From Chalara sp. BL73 (lineage: Eukaryota; Ascomycota; Leotiomycetes; Helotiales), in the NCBI GenBank assembly GCA_918026815.1, contig CAKJVC010000088.1:1364001-1428000 (forward strand): a DNA stretch of 64,000 nt. The letters run 5' to 3'. The notes under the pieces are model-generated. The model ran no database searches and was not told the origin of the DNA. It saw nothing but the letters and a program-made list of their open reading frames with translations. The position numbers were made by a program, and so were the translations under genes. The first letter of the stretch is position 1. Each line of letters opens with the position of its first letter. Shown in pieces: positions 1 to 13,091 of this stretch.

Positions 1-3000
1 TGCACGAACAAAGTTTAAAATCTTCTATTCAAGCTGTGCAGATATGGTTGCCGGTAGTGCTGCTTTAAGTTCTCGCTTTAGTGTTGGAGAAAATTATTTT
101 GGAAAAGCAAAACTTAGAAGGCGTATCACAGTGGCTAAATTCTGAGTGCTACCTTCAACTGGCATGCTATAAAATGAAACTTAGTAGAGGACGTGGCTGG
201 AGCTCAACCATGCTGAGTCGTATCGTTAGATGTAGCCTGTTCTATCTTGATTTAGCAAATGTGGGTGAGCATTTGTTTGACAATGCCTTGCTACAAATAC
301 TAGCTCTTCGAGAAGCTCCTGATCAGCAAACAACCATTTTCATGCTGAAATATAACTCTCAGCATTGATCCCTCTTACCCAGTACAACTCCGTAATCTAG
401 AAATGGCAATAGCGTGCCTCTATAACTCACTTACCCATGCCTTTAATAACTACGAGAAGATAGTAATACTGCAGGACATCCTAACGATCCAAATGTGAGA
501 GCAGAGACGCAAACTGTTGGTGCTCTCGTAGATGAACTTCTATTTTCCTCGCCGGCGATATATAACATTACGGACACTATCTCCAGAGTTTAGATGGGCT
601 ATTTTCGGTGAGAGTTAGCATGGCGATATTGTATATTGGGGGAAATCTACCGTCGATGCGTGGGGACTATTCGAGAGAGTGCAGGAAGAAAGAGATAAGA
701 GCAAAATGCATGTAGAGAAGTTCGAGGGCTCTTTCCCACCATCAACGGGATTTTTGCCATCTAACAGACCAAAGCCCAGTACGAAGATTGGCTCATGCCC
801 AGACTTAAAAAGCAAGACAGAAAGACCTTCAACTAAGCATGAGAGGAGTGTTCAAATTCCAAGACGAGCATACCAAGCTAAGGCGAGGGGGGGTTGGTGC
901 ATATCATTGACATTTATTGGTCTAATTTTGGTCTGTATAGCTAAAAGACCGTAATGAAGAATGTAATCTTTTTTTTAAAGATATTATCCAGGTTACTGGC
1001 TTTAGCGACGATTCAGGGGTTGCCAAGACTTTGAAAGATCTCAAAGCATGACCGGCAACTTTCCAACTTTGGGTCATCTTAAAATTGTCAACAATATCCC
1101 TGGCTTCAGGTCAAAGTCCTCATTTTAGTAAGAAATTGTAGCTCAAATATGATCCAATTTTGCTGAGCATTATGCTGAGTTAGCCCAGATGAGGCACACC
1201 AAGCAACAGGTAAATTGTTGTACAACGAGCTGGTGGTATAAAACAGGAAATTATTTACGCAAGTCTTCACGACGCTTCGTAAAAATTGGCCAGTCAAATA
1301 TAGCAGTTACGGGTAAAGGCCGGGGCAGAGTTGCATCAACCCTGCAACGTCAATGGCCTTGACCCCTCTTGGCATTTTTCCGTTACGTTTACGAGCTATC
1401 TAATAAATCCAAGAGCAGCCACCGTTCTCTCTCTGGCTTAGGCCAGCAGACACCCAAAAAGCTCCTGCCCATCAATAAGTACACTCAAGAAGTTTCAATT
1501 TCAGTCTTTTGAAGCCTTGACAGGCCACTAAGTCCTGCAATCATTTTCCAGCATGACAACTCCAAAAATATCCACCCAAACCCGGTCCAGGCGAGCCTGC
1601 AGGGATCCCGTAGGAAATGGCATACTTGGGAAGGAACCTGAAGTATCAGGGGAGAAAGGATGCGATGTCTGTAATAACGAGGGTAAATATGGGTACGGCC
1701 GCAGTGTATGTGGAAGGTGTGGACGATGTCATGGTTGCGGGAGCAGTAATACGGGGATCGGACCTATTCAATCGATCTATTTTGGTGGCAAATGGGCTGC
1801 ACAGAAGATTGGAAAAGCGATTGTTGGGAAGGAGGGGAAGGAGGAAGGAGGAGGAGAGGGCGGCGGTTCCAGGGATGGGTGAGGAGTTTGATAATGATGA
1901 TGCTACTTAAATTGAGGTTGTACTATTGATGATTCTGGAGTCATGCTGAGGTGCATATGTCGAAACCCCAGAGCGGTTGAGTGGACATGAGAGCTTGAAA
2001 TGGTGTACGTTAGGCCTACTCCCTTTGGCGCTGAGATAACCGGAATGGTTTCCTGGCTGGCATACCTTACTTATCAACCGTGTGGGGCTATTTTTATCAC
2101 ATTATTTCGTAAAGACGGTCAGTTGTGTATTAATGAATTATTTGCTGCTACAAATGCCATTTGATTTCCTTTACTGACATAGGTTATGCGGTAATTCTTA
2201 TCAGATGCTATTTGTAGAGCCGCGGTTTCGAGTGCGTTATGTTGCATAAACTGTTGTTAGTCTCATCCTGCCCGAATAGCGCTTATTAGAAACCTCATAG
2301 TTGAAAGCAGCTAGCAAAGGGTGACCTTTCTGGGAGAAAAAAGAGGTGAGATTAGGTGTTCTTTGTCTCTACGTGTGGAGGTAGGGATGGCGCCTCTTAT
2401 TGGCCGTGGCGCAGATTGGACTGCATATCGTTCTAGTCCGTCAGTGAGGCTGAGACATATCCCTATTTAAGACCCCCAAAATTCTAAACTTATCAACATC
2501 GACCTTTTCATTATTGGGAAAGGGTCATCAGCCAGGTAAATGCCGACGGCAAGCGAGTTGTCAGCTACATGCAGACCGGATATCTGGGCGTAAGCTGGCA
2601 ACAATTGCCAACTCGACTCAGCTCTTACAATATTGCCGACTAGTCTCGCAGATTCAAACTGACGTCGACTTATACTACCAGTTATAAACCGTTCATCAAA
2701 GTCGCTTATCATGCGGTTTATTTTGATTGAAGAGCTTTGTTGGCCACTGGCTACTCATTTGTGATTGACGAGTGCTCTAAGTAATGAAGACAACTGTCAT
2801 ATAGTAATAATAGGAAGTAGGAGAAAACTACTCTGGGTTTGTTATGCTGGAATTTAGTGTAAGTGATGATTCATGGATAACTGTTTTGGTTAGAAGTGTT
2901 TATACTCTTGAATTTGGGCTTCCCTGGCAGTCATGGCTTTGTGGCGCTTTTCACTTAGTGCCGGTCGACTTCCTTTACTACAAGGTATTCTGTAATATTC

Positions 3001-3292
3001 GATAGATAATACGCCTAGATTCGATGTTCCATAAGAAATAATATTAACATTACACACTCTAGAATAGGGGCTAAGCGAACTGGATCCACTTTTTATCTAC
3101 TCTTGACCCAAAAAACTAAGACTTTACGATGAGATTTTAGCTAGAACATAAATGAGCATGACAAACTTTTAATGTCGTGCTTTAGGACTGTAGTTTTGAG
3201 CGTATCAATCAAATATACTCTTACTTCCCATGCCATCAACCCCATGCCCATGCACAACGCAACTCAAATTCTGCTTTCAACAAACTCCCAAG
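1..3292. other. Gene-poor left end; only weak coding-like scraps
   Basis: No intact gene could be supported here. Short open stretches occur near 81-368 and 490-600 (plus) and 1553-1910 (plus, two overlapping frames), and some read like protein, but none begins with a convincing ATG, shows a known motif, or joins its neighbours through phase-compatible introns. The G/A-rich 3' part of the 1.8-kb stretch gives low-complexity Gly/Glu/Arg translations typical of chance ORFs. I see no tRNA, transposase or long repeat. The stretch may be decayed gene material or a plain intergenic spacer. Confidence 0.5.
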
Positions 3293-4959
3293 CTACCACT
3301 TGACTATTTTTTCCAGCGCTTCTAACAAAATGTCTGCATGATACTGCTGGAAAATTAACATTGGTCTCAAACGTACCGCATTCTCTCCGCTCCCTCCAAT
3401 ATTGACACCGACGGTCTTAGCCTTCTTCAAGAACTCATCTCTTCTTGGACTGTCAAACGCAATAAAAGTGCCCTGCCCCTTGCCTCTTAGGTTCTGAAAT
3501 TCTCCCGGATATTTCTTAGCTAGCGACTCGATACCAGCATATAAGTAATCTCCAACCTTCGCAGTGTGGTTTACTAGATCGTGTTTCTCAATTTCTGACA
3601 AAATGGCCTTGAAAAGGATTGCCCTGGCTGGATCACCCATCCAGGTGTTGAATTGACGAAATGGTTTATTGGGGCGTAAGGCAGGGTTCCCGAAATAGTA
3701 ACCTGCTGCCTGTGCTTTCTTAGAGAAGGTCACGATATCCGGCGGTGTGTCGAGGTTCCAGTGGTCGTGCGCCCAAAACTTGCCTGTGGCGCCGACACCA
3801 GTTTGTACTTCGTCGACGATAAGAAGAACGTTGTGTTTCTTGGTTAGCGCACGCAGGCCGCGGAAAAATGCGGGTGAGGCGTGGTTATCGCCACCCTCGG
3901 ACTGGATAGGCTCCACGACCACTGCACAAGGTGGAAGGTGCCAGGTTTTGATGAGGTGCTCCACTTCTGCTAAAGCTTTAGCTTCTATCTTCTTGTTTTC
4001 TTCAACGTGTTCCTCAAGTGGATATTTGCGCAAAGGGAAACTGGCCTGCGGCCAGTCAAACGCGGGGATATCGAGCTTGTGGATGGGCTTGCTGCGCGTG
4101 GTGGATAGTGAGCCGAAGAGCCGGCCGTGGAAACCCGTCTTGAAGCTCAGAATAGAAAGCGGAGGGCTGCCTGGGGACTTATTGAGCATACTGGATGAGA
4201 TTTCCTCGGGTGTGAAGTCTACGTCTGCTCCTCCACGCTCCTGCTGTCGTCGATACATGAACGCGGCTTTGTAGGCGGTTTCATTGGCGTCGGATCCCGA
4301 CATGCCAGTGAAGACCTGATTCAAACCTTTCGGGGTTGCAGTTGGGCTCAAGAGACCGGATTTCAATAGATCAGCATAGCTTACAGGAGGGAAGTTGCCG
4401 AGCGCTGGACGGTTGATAAGTGATTGAGACATGCTTTCATCCTGGCTGGCAGCTCGGAGGGCTGGGTTATTGTACCCGACAGGAATAGATGCTATTTGTG
4501 CGTAACTGGCTCGGAGTCAGTATGAAAATATAGCCCAAGACATCTAGAACGACGGCGTCTGACGGCACAATCCCTTCGCACATTTCCGGTAACAGAATTT
4601 GTTATGAACTTGGTGGGATACTTCCACACTTACACATCAAGTAGAACATTCCCATCTGCATCCGTAATATAGTTCCCGTTACTCTTTTGGAAATCGACTA
4701 TCATGTTCAAGCTCCGTGTATCAAAAATCTCATCAAGCTCCTTGATCGCCACTTTGCTCTTAGGACCCGGTATTTCGGTGGCGACTTTTGGGCCCGATGG
4801 CTCATTTCTTAGGAAACTCTTTTCTCCAATTGACTTTGCTGTTTGGCCCTGGTTCTTCTCAGCTGCGGATGCTGTTGATAGACATCGTTTTATCTGTAGG
4901 CTTCTATTTGGAATGCGAATAACTGGACGCAAACGCATAGAGAGGCAAAGTGCTGCCAT
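3293..4959 (-). CDS. 4-aminobutyrate aminotransferase, mitochondrial (GABA transaminase)
   Basis: Two exons, 4959..4634 and 4505..3293, joined across a 128-nt intron (donor GTAAGT, acceptor CCAG). The split codon GT|T gives an uninterrupted protein of about 512 aa, the usual family length. The first 35 or so residues are rich in Arg/Ser and poor in acidic residues, as in a mitochondrial presequence. Fold-type I PLP enzyme motifs are visible: IVDEVQTGVGATGKFWA, which carries the cofactor-contacting Asp, and then TFSKKAQAAGYYFG, which carries the Schiff-base lysine near residue 370. By family knowledge it transfers the amino group of GABA to 2-oxoglutarate, giving succinic semialdehyde and glutamate in the GABA shunt. 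The start at 4959 is the only one that gives a presequence. It lies downstream of SET2 on the same strand, with a 0.9-kb gap that is probably unrelated. Confidence 0.95.
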
Positions 4960-5875
4960 GGCTGCTGCTCACAGATTGAATCTGCTGGAAAATTGAATGG
5001 GGAAGGGCTGGCGCCGTTCAAGATTTATGTATGTCTAGCAGAAGTAGGGGTCGGCGGTAGCTCTTTGTATTGCGGATTGTCTGTGAGATGAGCTTGAAGG
5101 TGGGGGTTGATAGCGCACTAGTCCCTTGAAAGCTAGCGTTCCTCAAAGATTGATGATAGCAGCAATGTAATTCAGGCTTCAATTCGTTCCGCAAACATTG
5201 CCAGTAGCTGGCACAGCTGTAAGTATTATACCTTTGATAACTCAAGCGGTGTGCTGTTTCGGTAGTTGTAGTCAGTGTGCGAGTGTTGCTCAGCGCCAGG
5301 AGGGGTAGAGGAGCTCGTAGCTGTTTAAAATAAAACAAGCTTTGAGAGTCAAGGCAGCTAGGCCCCGATAGTCAGCTGTAGCCGATAAATAGGAAACTCC
5401 TAGCTAGCTTGTGCTGCTCTACTAGCCGTGTTGAGAAGATGGAGAGTATAAGTTACATAACTATTAGATGATTTATTGCGGTTCAAACAAGTGATATTTA
5501 CAATGGACAGAAAACTAGCAATATCTGAGACACATAGAAAACAACCAAAAACATCCAGAGTCTGTATCTTATTGAATTATCTATCGTAAGTATGATTCCC
5601 AAGTGCATGTCGACGTGATGCAGAAAACCGCTATGCTGTAAAATGCTCAATGCTGCGCCGTTGGTTTTTTTTTTTTTTGGCATATGCAATGGAACACACT
5701 GCCACCCCTGGCAAAAAAAAAACAAAAAACGCCGTTTGGTGCTGATCATGATACACTAGATTACAAAAGTACATGTCCCCTCGGCGCGGCCAACCTAAGA
5801 GCCTCGCTTGTAAATGTCGTAAGTGGTGAAAGTCACCTGGAAACCCTGGCAATCTGGGTCGCTTGGTTTATAAAG
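4960..5875. other. Intergenic region between GABA transaminase and SET2
   Basis: Contains the presumed promoter of the minus-strand GABA transaminase (near 4960-5300) and the 3' end of SET2. Homopolymer runs are present: a T tract near 5667-5679 and an A tract near 5718-5726. Short open frames, such as a Ser/Thr-rich one on the minus strand at 5018-5338, have no recognisable features. No gene is called. Confidence 0.5.
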
Positions 5876-8800
5876 TCAGTGACTGATAATACCATTCTGC
5901 TCGGATTTGATCTCTGTCTTCTCGTCACTTCTCATATTCTCAGCTGCACCAGCGGGCCGTACAACAAGTGATTCGCTTGCCTCTTGGCCGTTGATATTGC
6001 TGAAATTACCTGCCTTGCCCAAAACAACACTATTCCGGAGTTTGCTCTCTTCCTCCTCTGCTTTGAGCGAACCATCTAAATCCATCGCCATTGCCTCTTC
6101 GTTTTCACGTATCAGAGCTTCTTCCTGTTCTCGAAGCTCTCTGGCTTCTTGTGTCTCCTCTGGGGTCGCTGCTACATTCATAATGCCATCGTCTTGTAGC
6201 TCCTGCTCAGAAGGAGCACCTGCTGGAGGTGGAGGTGGTGGTGGCGGCGTAGGATCAATGGGACTGACATTTTCCTCACCTTTGAGTCGTTTTGAATCAC
6301 TGTCGCTGGTCATCCCGTCATGGCTCTCTCGCTTTCGCTTCGCCCCTGGAGAGTCGCCTGCGTCAAAAGACATTGGCGATGGCTGGTCGATTTCTTTATC
6401 CTCATCATCAGACACACCGATGTCCACTTCCTCGGGTATAATTGGGTAAGCTGGATTTGGTCCTTCAAGTTGCGAGGAAGACCCATTAGGAACTTTCAAC
6501 TTCTTCTTCTCCTCTAATTTCCTTTCCTTTTCCTTCTTCTTTGCCACCGCCTTCTCAAAGTATGTCTTGACGAACTTCTTGACTTCTTTCAGTCGGTCCT
6601 CGTTTAGCTTGTTGATGTTCTCAACCCGACCCCTCTTGAAATCTGAGGCCACGATCTTTTTCGTTATCTCTTTTCCGAATCTCTTCAGGTCGTCTTTAGG
6701 AAGTTGATTCTTGTATCTGCCAGCTATTGACATAACAAGAGGTGCCAACTAAACATGATTAGCCACGATCATCAAAGCCAATTACGCGACTTACCGTTTT
6801 TTCATATTGCTTGTGTTGCTGCTCTAAAGGTAGCAGCTTCCACTTGTCTTCGGGTTTCTTCTGTTGGGTAGTTGGCGTGTTATTTGCACTTTGGGCAGCG
6901 GACTGTGACGGTGTGCTGGATCCAGTTTCTTTAAGCATGTCATCGATGATACCCTGCAGCATCTTGGCTTGTTGTACACTTTGAAGAGGTTCCTTTGGTG
7001 GAGGTGGCGGTTCAGGCGCTGGAGCCACGGGTCGACTCCACTGTGTATGGCCAGTCTTGCTATAATAATATGGAGTTCCGTTGGCATCGGTAGCCACAAA
7101 CCAGCCCGTAGGAAGAGTATTAAACGGCCGTCGAGATGGAGGCAGTCTTGATGGCATAAAGTTGGGACGTGAGGACCCAGCAGCTCGAGGGCCGGTGGGC
7201 GCTACGATTGGTCGGACTACAGGTTTTTCAATCATTCGAGGAATTTCTGCGTTTCTCCGTTCATAAACAGGAGCAGCAACTGGTCCCTCCTTTCTACGAG
7301 GTATACGATAAGCTACTTGAAGCTTACTCCATTCGTCGATGAGTCTACTTGATTCAAAGGCAACATCCTCATGTTCATGTGATCGAAGTTCTTCGACTAC
7401 CTCCTCAATCTTAGAATCTGAGATTTTGTTTCGAGTCAGACGAGGAAGCTTATACAAGATGTCAAGGATTTGAAGGACAACATTGGTGTCGTCCTGATAT
7501 GTCGTCAACATGTTTCGCATAACCTCATAGCCATGTAAATGAGCGACCCTATTCCGAACTTTGTCTTCGTCACAACGCTGAATGCGGGTAAGGATTTTTA
7601 CAACAATCCATTTCTCCTTGCATGTCACGAGAACTGACATAACATTATGGACGTCCACCTCATCCAGTGGTCTGGGTTGAAGAGAGGTGACATATGCTTC
7701 GTCGGACTCCCCTGCTTTCTTTTTCCGTGGTTTCTTGGCAACACCTGCATCCCAGGCATCACTATCATCAATGCCTAGGGCCTCAATTGTAGCGTACGGT
7801 AGATCGACACCTGATCCTGTTTGGGTCTTACCCCCAAGAATACCAGGGCAGTTTGGCTCACCGCAATAGCAAGGCTCAGGTTCGGCTCCATATCTATCGG
7901 CATTATAGTCGAAGACCAACTCTTCGCCTGCTTTGATGTTGCGCTTGGCAAAAATGCCCATACGCAATTTGCTACCAACCACCCATTTGTCAACATGACA
8001 GTTTGGGTTGCAGGAATGATTGCAAAATCTAGCAAGATTACCCTTCTTGGTGGCATCTACAATATCAGTCCTTGTCAGAGTCATGAAATAGAAATGCTTG
8101 AGTCCTTCCTCAGAATACTGAATTGCACGTCGTTTTTGTGTTGGCTCATTAATAACTTCGCCAACATATTCGAAAATAAAATCCTCAGCGTTCAGATCTG
8201 TGTTGGCGCGTAGACCGTAACCTTTCTTCTCCGTCTTGAAAACTGTTACATTGGCATATTGCCTGCGTTGAAACTGTTGATTCTGGCAATCTTCTCCGCA
8301 TTTTCGATCACTGCCTGTGCATTCTATTTTCATATCGCGATTTTGGCACCACTCGGCACATGCATAATTTTTACCGTCTCCTAAGAATTAGTTAGCTTGT
8401 GAAGCTGTAATATAGCAGATATTGCTTACGCCAGTCTTCGACGCATTCGCAATCGCCAAGATCGGGCATATCCGGTCGCCCCAAATGCTTTCCAGCGTAA
8501 ATACACTCCTTGATCAGTTGGATATTCGCTGTCGCCTCCTCTGTAACATCTGGCTCGTGGTCATATAGAATGACTGGTCGAGAGGGTAATTTTTGTGTAG
8601 ATTTCCGTGACATTTTCGCAGCCTTTCCGGGCTCTTCGAGGGGGTCGACATCCTCTAAATTTGTATCATCGCCAGCCGACCACTCTGATTTTGGAGTCTG
8701 GCTGGTACTGCGCGGTTTTGAGCTTGGTCGCTGCAGTCCCGAGTCTGGAGAACCAGATCTAGTCCCTGGTGTGTGCGTATATCTACCATTGCTAAATGGT

Positions 8801-8901
8801 GGTGTTAAACCACTTTGGACAGATGTCTCTTCCTCAAGTTTTACTCCACCGTCTGCAAAGTCTGACGAATTGGTTTTGACATCCCTCGTATCGTCTGCCA
8901 T
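5876..8901 (-). CDS. SET2: SET2 histone H3 lysine-36 methyltransferase
   Basis: Three exons: 8901..8430, 8380..6795 and 6748..5876. The introns are 49 nt (branch GCTAAC) and 46 nt. Joined in phase they encode about 976 aa. Domains in order: a Ser/Thr-rich N-terminus; a Cys-rich AWS domain (about 145-195, DCECVEDW across the first junction); the SET domain (about 196-320) with NHSCNPNC and [10 protein letters not shown]; post-[13 protein letters not shown] (about 330); a TFIIS-N-like helical segment (about 370-480); a WW domain (about 587-612, [15 protein letters not shown]); and an SRI domain at the start of exon 3 (about 690-755) that binds phosphorylated RNA polymerase II CTD. This is the full SET2 architecture, so it is expected to methylate H3K36 co-transcriptionally in the nucleus. 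After SRI comes an acidic tail of roughly 200 residues with a proline run near residue 850. Confidence 0.97.
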
Positions 8902-11705
8902 TTTTAATTATAGATTAAGATTCCGCCGTGGTCGGAACTGTGGAGTAAAAGATATTGGATGGTAGAAGCGTCGAGGGGGGAGGCGGAGAATCAAGACTAG
9001 TAATGTTGTGGAGGACTAGTTGTGTATTCGCATGGAAGAAAATACAGTGTGTCGGAGATGCGCCACAATCAGAATGAATGCTCATGGATTAAAGGTCAAC
9101 TAGTGGTGTATTCTTGCGCCAAACCATCGAATGCTTCGAATTTGAAAGAGAGATTGCGCCTAATTATCGAGCCTGCAGCGCAGAGTTATAAGGAATGTGA
9201 GCGACTGAGCTGTCGAAGGATTTCAAACGAAAGGGACACAGTGTTGAGCCCTGCTCAAGAGGAGGATCGTGGAGGTCTCTAAGGGTTCGATATTGCCTGT
9301 GCTTGGGTGAACAAGTTGACTGCCCAGGAATGGTTGAATGGCGATTCGAGCTGTCGAGGAGATTATCTGTGAACTCCTCTCCTGCATCGGCAGACCGAAT
9401 GGGGTGAACCTGTCGCTGTCGTATTGCGCTCACATATCACTGTTCACTGGCGCGACATTTGCTACCTCCAATTGTGAAGAATTGAATTAAATTTTGCTAT
9501 GATTTGCAATAAGGAAAATACATGAGCTTTGGCAACAACAGTCTCCTAGCGCCGGAGAAACCTCGGCCCGCTTAGCCTCATCGTGATTCCATTTGCTTTC
9601 CGCAGCCCTGTCAGCACTACCTACCATCACTATGAACCTCCTCTTGGGTGGCAATTTGTCTTGCTGTGGAATTGACGAAATTATGGTACAGCAGGAGGCA
9701 GTAGCTTTAGACTGGCTATTTGCTCATATCATCCAACAAGACAAAGGATCAATAGTACAAAGAGAGAAAGCAAGACTATCCCTCCACTTGAAAGGAAATC
9801 TGCCCTGCAAAGGCTGTAAGAATAGCATACCTTCAACTTCAAATAATTTGTAGCCATAAATTGCTTGTTTTCACCGATATGTGGGATCCTATGTTCGCAG
9901 GAGGTTGTTGTAGCTCTTGGTACAGGACTAGGGCCGTTCTACTGTTCAACTCATCAGAGTTTAGCAGGTGTCCTAGCATCATTGTGTCATGTTTCTGACC
10001 TACCTGCACTATCATGACGCCTGCCCATTTGCTAGATCTGTTAGGGACAGCCTGGTACAGGTCAACGGCAAGTTGACAGTAATCTCTACATGTACAACTC
10101 CAGTTGATATGCTCCCCTCTGAATCAATGCTTCTGCCAACTATTATTCCACGCACAAGGCATATGTAATTGCATGATCCAAAAGCCGGCTCATGAAAATA
10201 GAGGCGCTACTACTTGCCGTGGCAGACGGTGCCATTATTCACTACAAACGGAGCATGGAGGAACTTCTATCTGTGAATATATCAGCGGTGGAAGATAAGC
10301 AGGGGAGTAATGGGGTGAATTGACCGTACCTTGTATACCTATGAACCGTTGACAGCGCATTCTGCATTGGCGCAACCAATACCCCCACAGAACAATTGTT
10401 TACAAATAACACGAGCGACCCGACGATTTTGAGGTCATTGCGGCCGTTCTAACATGTTATGAGGATGCTGGCTCTGCAAAAGCAGTGGCAGCGACAAGGT
10501 GTTTTCGCGATCCGACGCTCGACGAAGTCGCGCGGTCGTCAGGGTCGCAGTGGTGGCTACAGAAGTAGCCACACCCAAAAAAAGCTCGCTGTCCAACCAT
10601 ATTGCTGTCGTGGTGATTGTCGCAAACACTTCGCAACATTTCGCGAGAAGATGTCAAGTTTGATATCTGAGTTGCGGCTCCTTTTTAGGTCGTGGGAAAA
10701 TCCAGCCTTACCATTCAAATGTGATGAACGGTGCGTGTGGGATGGTGATCTGCTAAGAACTCTTCAGTGGTTTCTGGGGCATGATTGGTTCCAGGATGAC
10801 AAGTGTCTACCAATGCGAAGGATAATTGCCATGTGTTGCAAGGACAATAAAAACAAAGCAGCATCAGAGGGTAACCAATCGTAGCAGCGTTCGGTTCCCC
10901 TTTATTTGGCTCTGGTAGCAATAGCTCCATCGAGATATCTATCAATTGTCGGGTTTGGAATGTCAATCTCAACAGACTTTTGTCTAGCGATGGCACCGTA
11001 ACCCGAAGCAAGCGTTAGGCGTGTAATGGGCCTGTAGTTTTTTAGTGTCTACCGCGTTTAAGCCAAACCCCTGAACTGCACCATGATTTGCAGTGTCCTC
11101 CATCCCTTCTTGTGCATTCGCTTTGCAGCTTTCTTGCATCGAATCCGTCCAGCCCAAGCTTTGATAGCGAGTCAAACACGCTGAAGGGAACTGCCCGCAT
11201 ATGCACGCAGAGATGCTCTCATTTTAAAAAATGACCGCCGTGCAATTACCGCCCGTTTGTTATTTACCTTCTCACTGCCTACCTGCTTACCCTACCTACC
11301 TACCTTGCATTACCTTACCTCACCTTGCCTGTATCCTCTCTTCTCCACCTGCCTGCTCCTTTTCTCGCCCTCGTCCGCGACTATTGCGCGCTTCTTCCTC
11401 CTCTCCTCCTCGCGGCCTCACCTCCTCCAGCCTTGACCCTTTGCGAGGCCTTACTCTCTTTGCCGGTTTGCCAGACCACATACACGCTCGCTATCAGGAG
11501 TTTCGTCTTTCAATTTGCCTGCCTGGGGAAATAATACTTTTGTTTTCAACATACTTAATGACTCTTAATGCTCTTCTTGTCCAGACCGTTGCGCGACTTC
11601 CTTCACCCTTACCTGAGTGTGTCTCTCGTGCTACATCCCTTCAAACGATCTCCTCGCTGGGCTGCTACGCTCCCTTAACAACATCGTCGTTGGGAGGAAA
11701 GCAGT
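8902..11705. other. Long intergenic region (SET2 / AT-hook gene), divergent promoters
   Basis: About 2.8 kb separates two divergent genes. I see no gene with a family signature. Open frames at 10459-10884 (plus, 141 codons) and 9593-9853 (plus) have no motif and unremarkable composition. From about 11225 to 11650 the plus strand is strongly pyrimidine-rich, with runs of ctacc/ttacc (11276-11330). That is common in fungal promoters and 5' leaders just upstream of the transcription start, so it probably belongs to the downstream AT-hook gene. Confidence 0.5.
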
Positions 11706-13025
11706 ATGGAGCATCCTTTCTCGGAGGCAGAGCTGGTATGTTAAAATCTACGTTGCAGTCGATCCACGATCTACCGCCCGGGGAATATCAGTTATCAGTC
11801 AAAGCGCATGGCATATCACTTCATGCGCCTGGTCTATATTACTGCGCTGTATTCCCTCCATGTCATAATTGCTGTGTTTAAACTAACGTCTTGTCTACGC
11901 CTCAGCGCTTTGTACTCGCGGAAATAATCAAGACAAGCCAGGTGCCACTCCATAGTCTTCTTGGTCTTCTCAGTGACAGCAATGCTCAACCACAATGGAA
12001 CCACATCTTCCTCCCGAGTGGTGAGTTATTTTATACTCCGCATAGCACTTCTGGCGCATCTAAAGCCTTTCTTCGCTGTCTTTTTGCACAGCGGTCTGAC
12101 TGGGTTGATTCACAGGTCGCAATCTCCAGTCTTGCATTGACGCGTTCGAACGCCTACGATCTCCCCACCATGCGAATCTATCTCCTCCCTTTCAATCTTC
12201 TCCAGGTCCTGCGAAGCGCAAATCTGCCCCCGATTCCTTCGACTCCACAGCTGCAACTCCGCCCTTCAAGAGACCTCACTCCGGAGCAGAGAGCAACGCG
12301 TCCACCCGAAATATCCAGCCCAAACCTATTTCAGCTGCATCTCCTCAATCATTTCCCCCAATAGTATCCGGGAGCCATCAAGCCCAACCAAAGAAGCGTG
12401 GCAGGCCATCTAAGGCAGAAATTGAAGCTAGAAATGCGCAAGCACTGGCGCGCGGAGAGATTCTACCCCCTTTGAAAACGCCTACACCAAAGCATGGGCC
12501 AGTCACAACCGCAGTTAGGATGCAGGATGATATACGTGGTCCAGATATGATGGGACAGAGAGAAATATTGCCTTCTCCTCAACTGCTTCCACCTTTCCAA
12601 CGCCCGGGAAGTGCTGCTGCTGCACCGATGATGGCCACTACCCCTAATCCTGAGCAGAAGCCTTCACCGAAAATTGGGTTTGAGGCAGGGAGCAGTGATC
12701 AAACAGACATCAGCAAGAAAAAACGTCCACGCACGGCTCCAAAACCTATTAAAGTAATTGCCGTCCATATGATTTCTAGTCATTAACTAACCGAGCAAAG
12801 GGCCAAAACATGGGCGAGACCTCATTTCAGCTTGCCAGCCCACAGGTGCTTCAGTATGATCCAGTCAGATCTCCTGCGACACCTGCCCGTTCACAAACGG
12901 AGCCGAGCAGTTCTGTAGCCCATCAAATAGAACCAGAAAAATCCCCTGGTGTACCATCGCCAGCCCCATACGGTTCTCAATCAACAGCAAAAGGCCCCCC
13001 AGCTGCGGACCGTTCTGATATATAA
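11706..13025 (+). CDS. Small AT-hook protein, function unknown
   Basis: Four exons fit in phase: 11706..11735, 11906..12020, 12116..12753 and 12801..13025, encoding about 335 aa. The introns have GTATGT, GTGAGT and GTAATT donors, and branch-like CTAAC occurs before two acceptors. The first 65 or so residues are predicted helical (FVLAEIIKTSQVPLHSLL and a following IDAFERL), which looks like a small conserved domain. The rest is Pro/Ser-rich and disordered, with a minor-groove AT-hook core KKRGRPSKAEIEAR near residue 135 and a basic KKKRPRTAPKP patch, so a nuclear DNA-binding role is likely. No catalytic motif is present and I do not recognise the family. The 10-codon first exon is the least certain part; it was chosen because ATG, donor and phase all agree. 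Confidence 0.62.
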
Positions 13026-13029
13026 TTGG

Positions 13030-13091
13030 GTAAGTCCTACCTGCTTCTTCGCAATTTGCCTGTGCTAATCTTTGGACTTTTCAATGTTTAG
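13030..13091 (+). other. Probable 3'-UTR intron of the AT-hook gene
   Basis: A canonical donor GTAAGT begins four bases after the TAA stop at 13023-13025. A branch-like GCTAATC and an acceptor TTTAG at 13091 follow, giving a 62-nt intron wholly downstream of the stop. It could instead be retained. If the annotated stop were bypassed by alternative splicing the C-terminus would change, but I see no alternative donor before the stop. Confidence 0.4.

Noticed and set aside
3747..4274. 175-codon open frame on plus, opposite the GABA transaminase
   Set aside because: Antisense shadow of a clear coding exon; no motif.
5907..6449. 180-codon Ser-rich open frame on plus within SET2
   Set aside because: Antisense of the low-complexity SET2 tail; the Ser and Gly runs mirror Glu/Lys and Pro codons.
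10459..10884. 141-codon plus frame in the SET2/AT-hook spacer
   Set aside because: No recognisable domain and overlapped by comparable frames on the minus strand; not supportable as a gene.
11231..11881. 216-codon Pro/Leu/Ser-rich plus frame
   Set aside because: It is the translation of a pyrimidine-rich tract and overlaps the first exon and first intron of the AT-hook gene in another frame.
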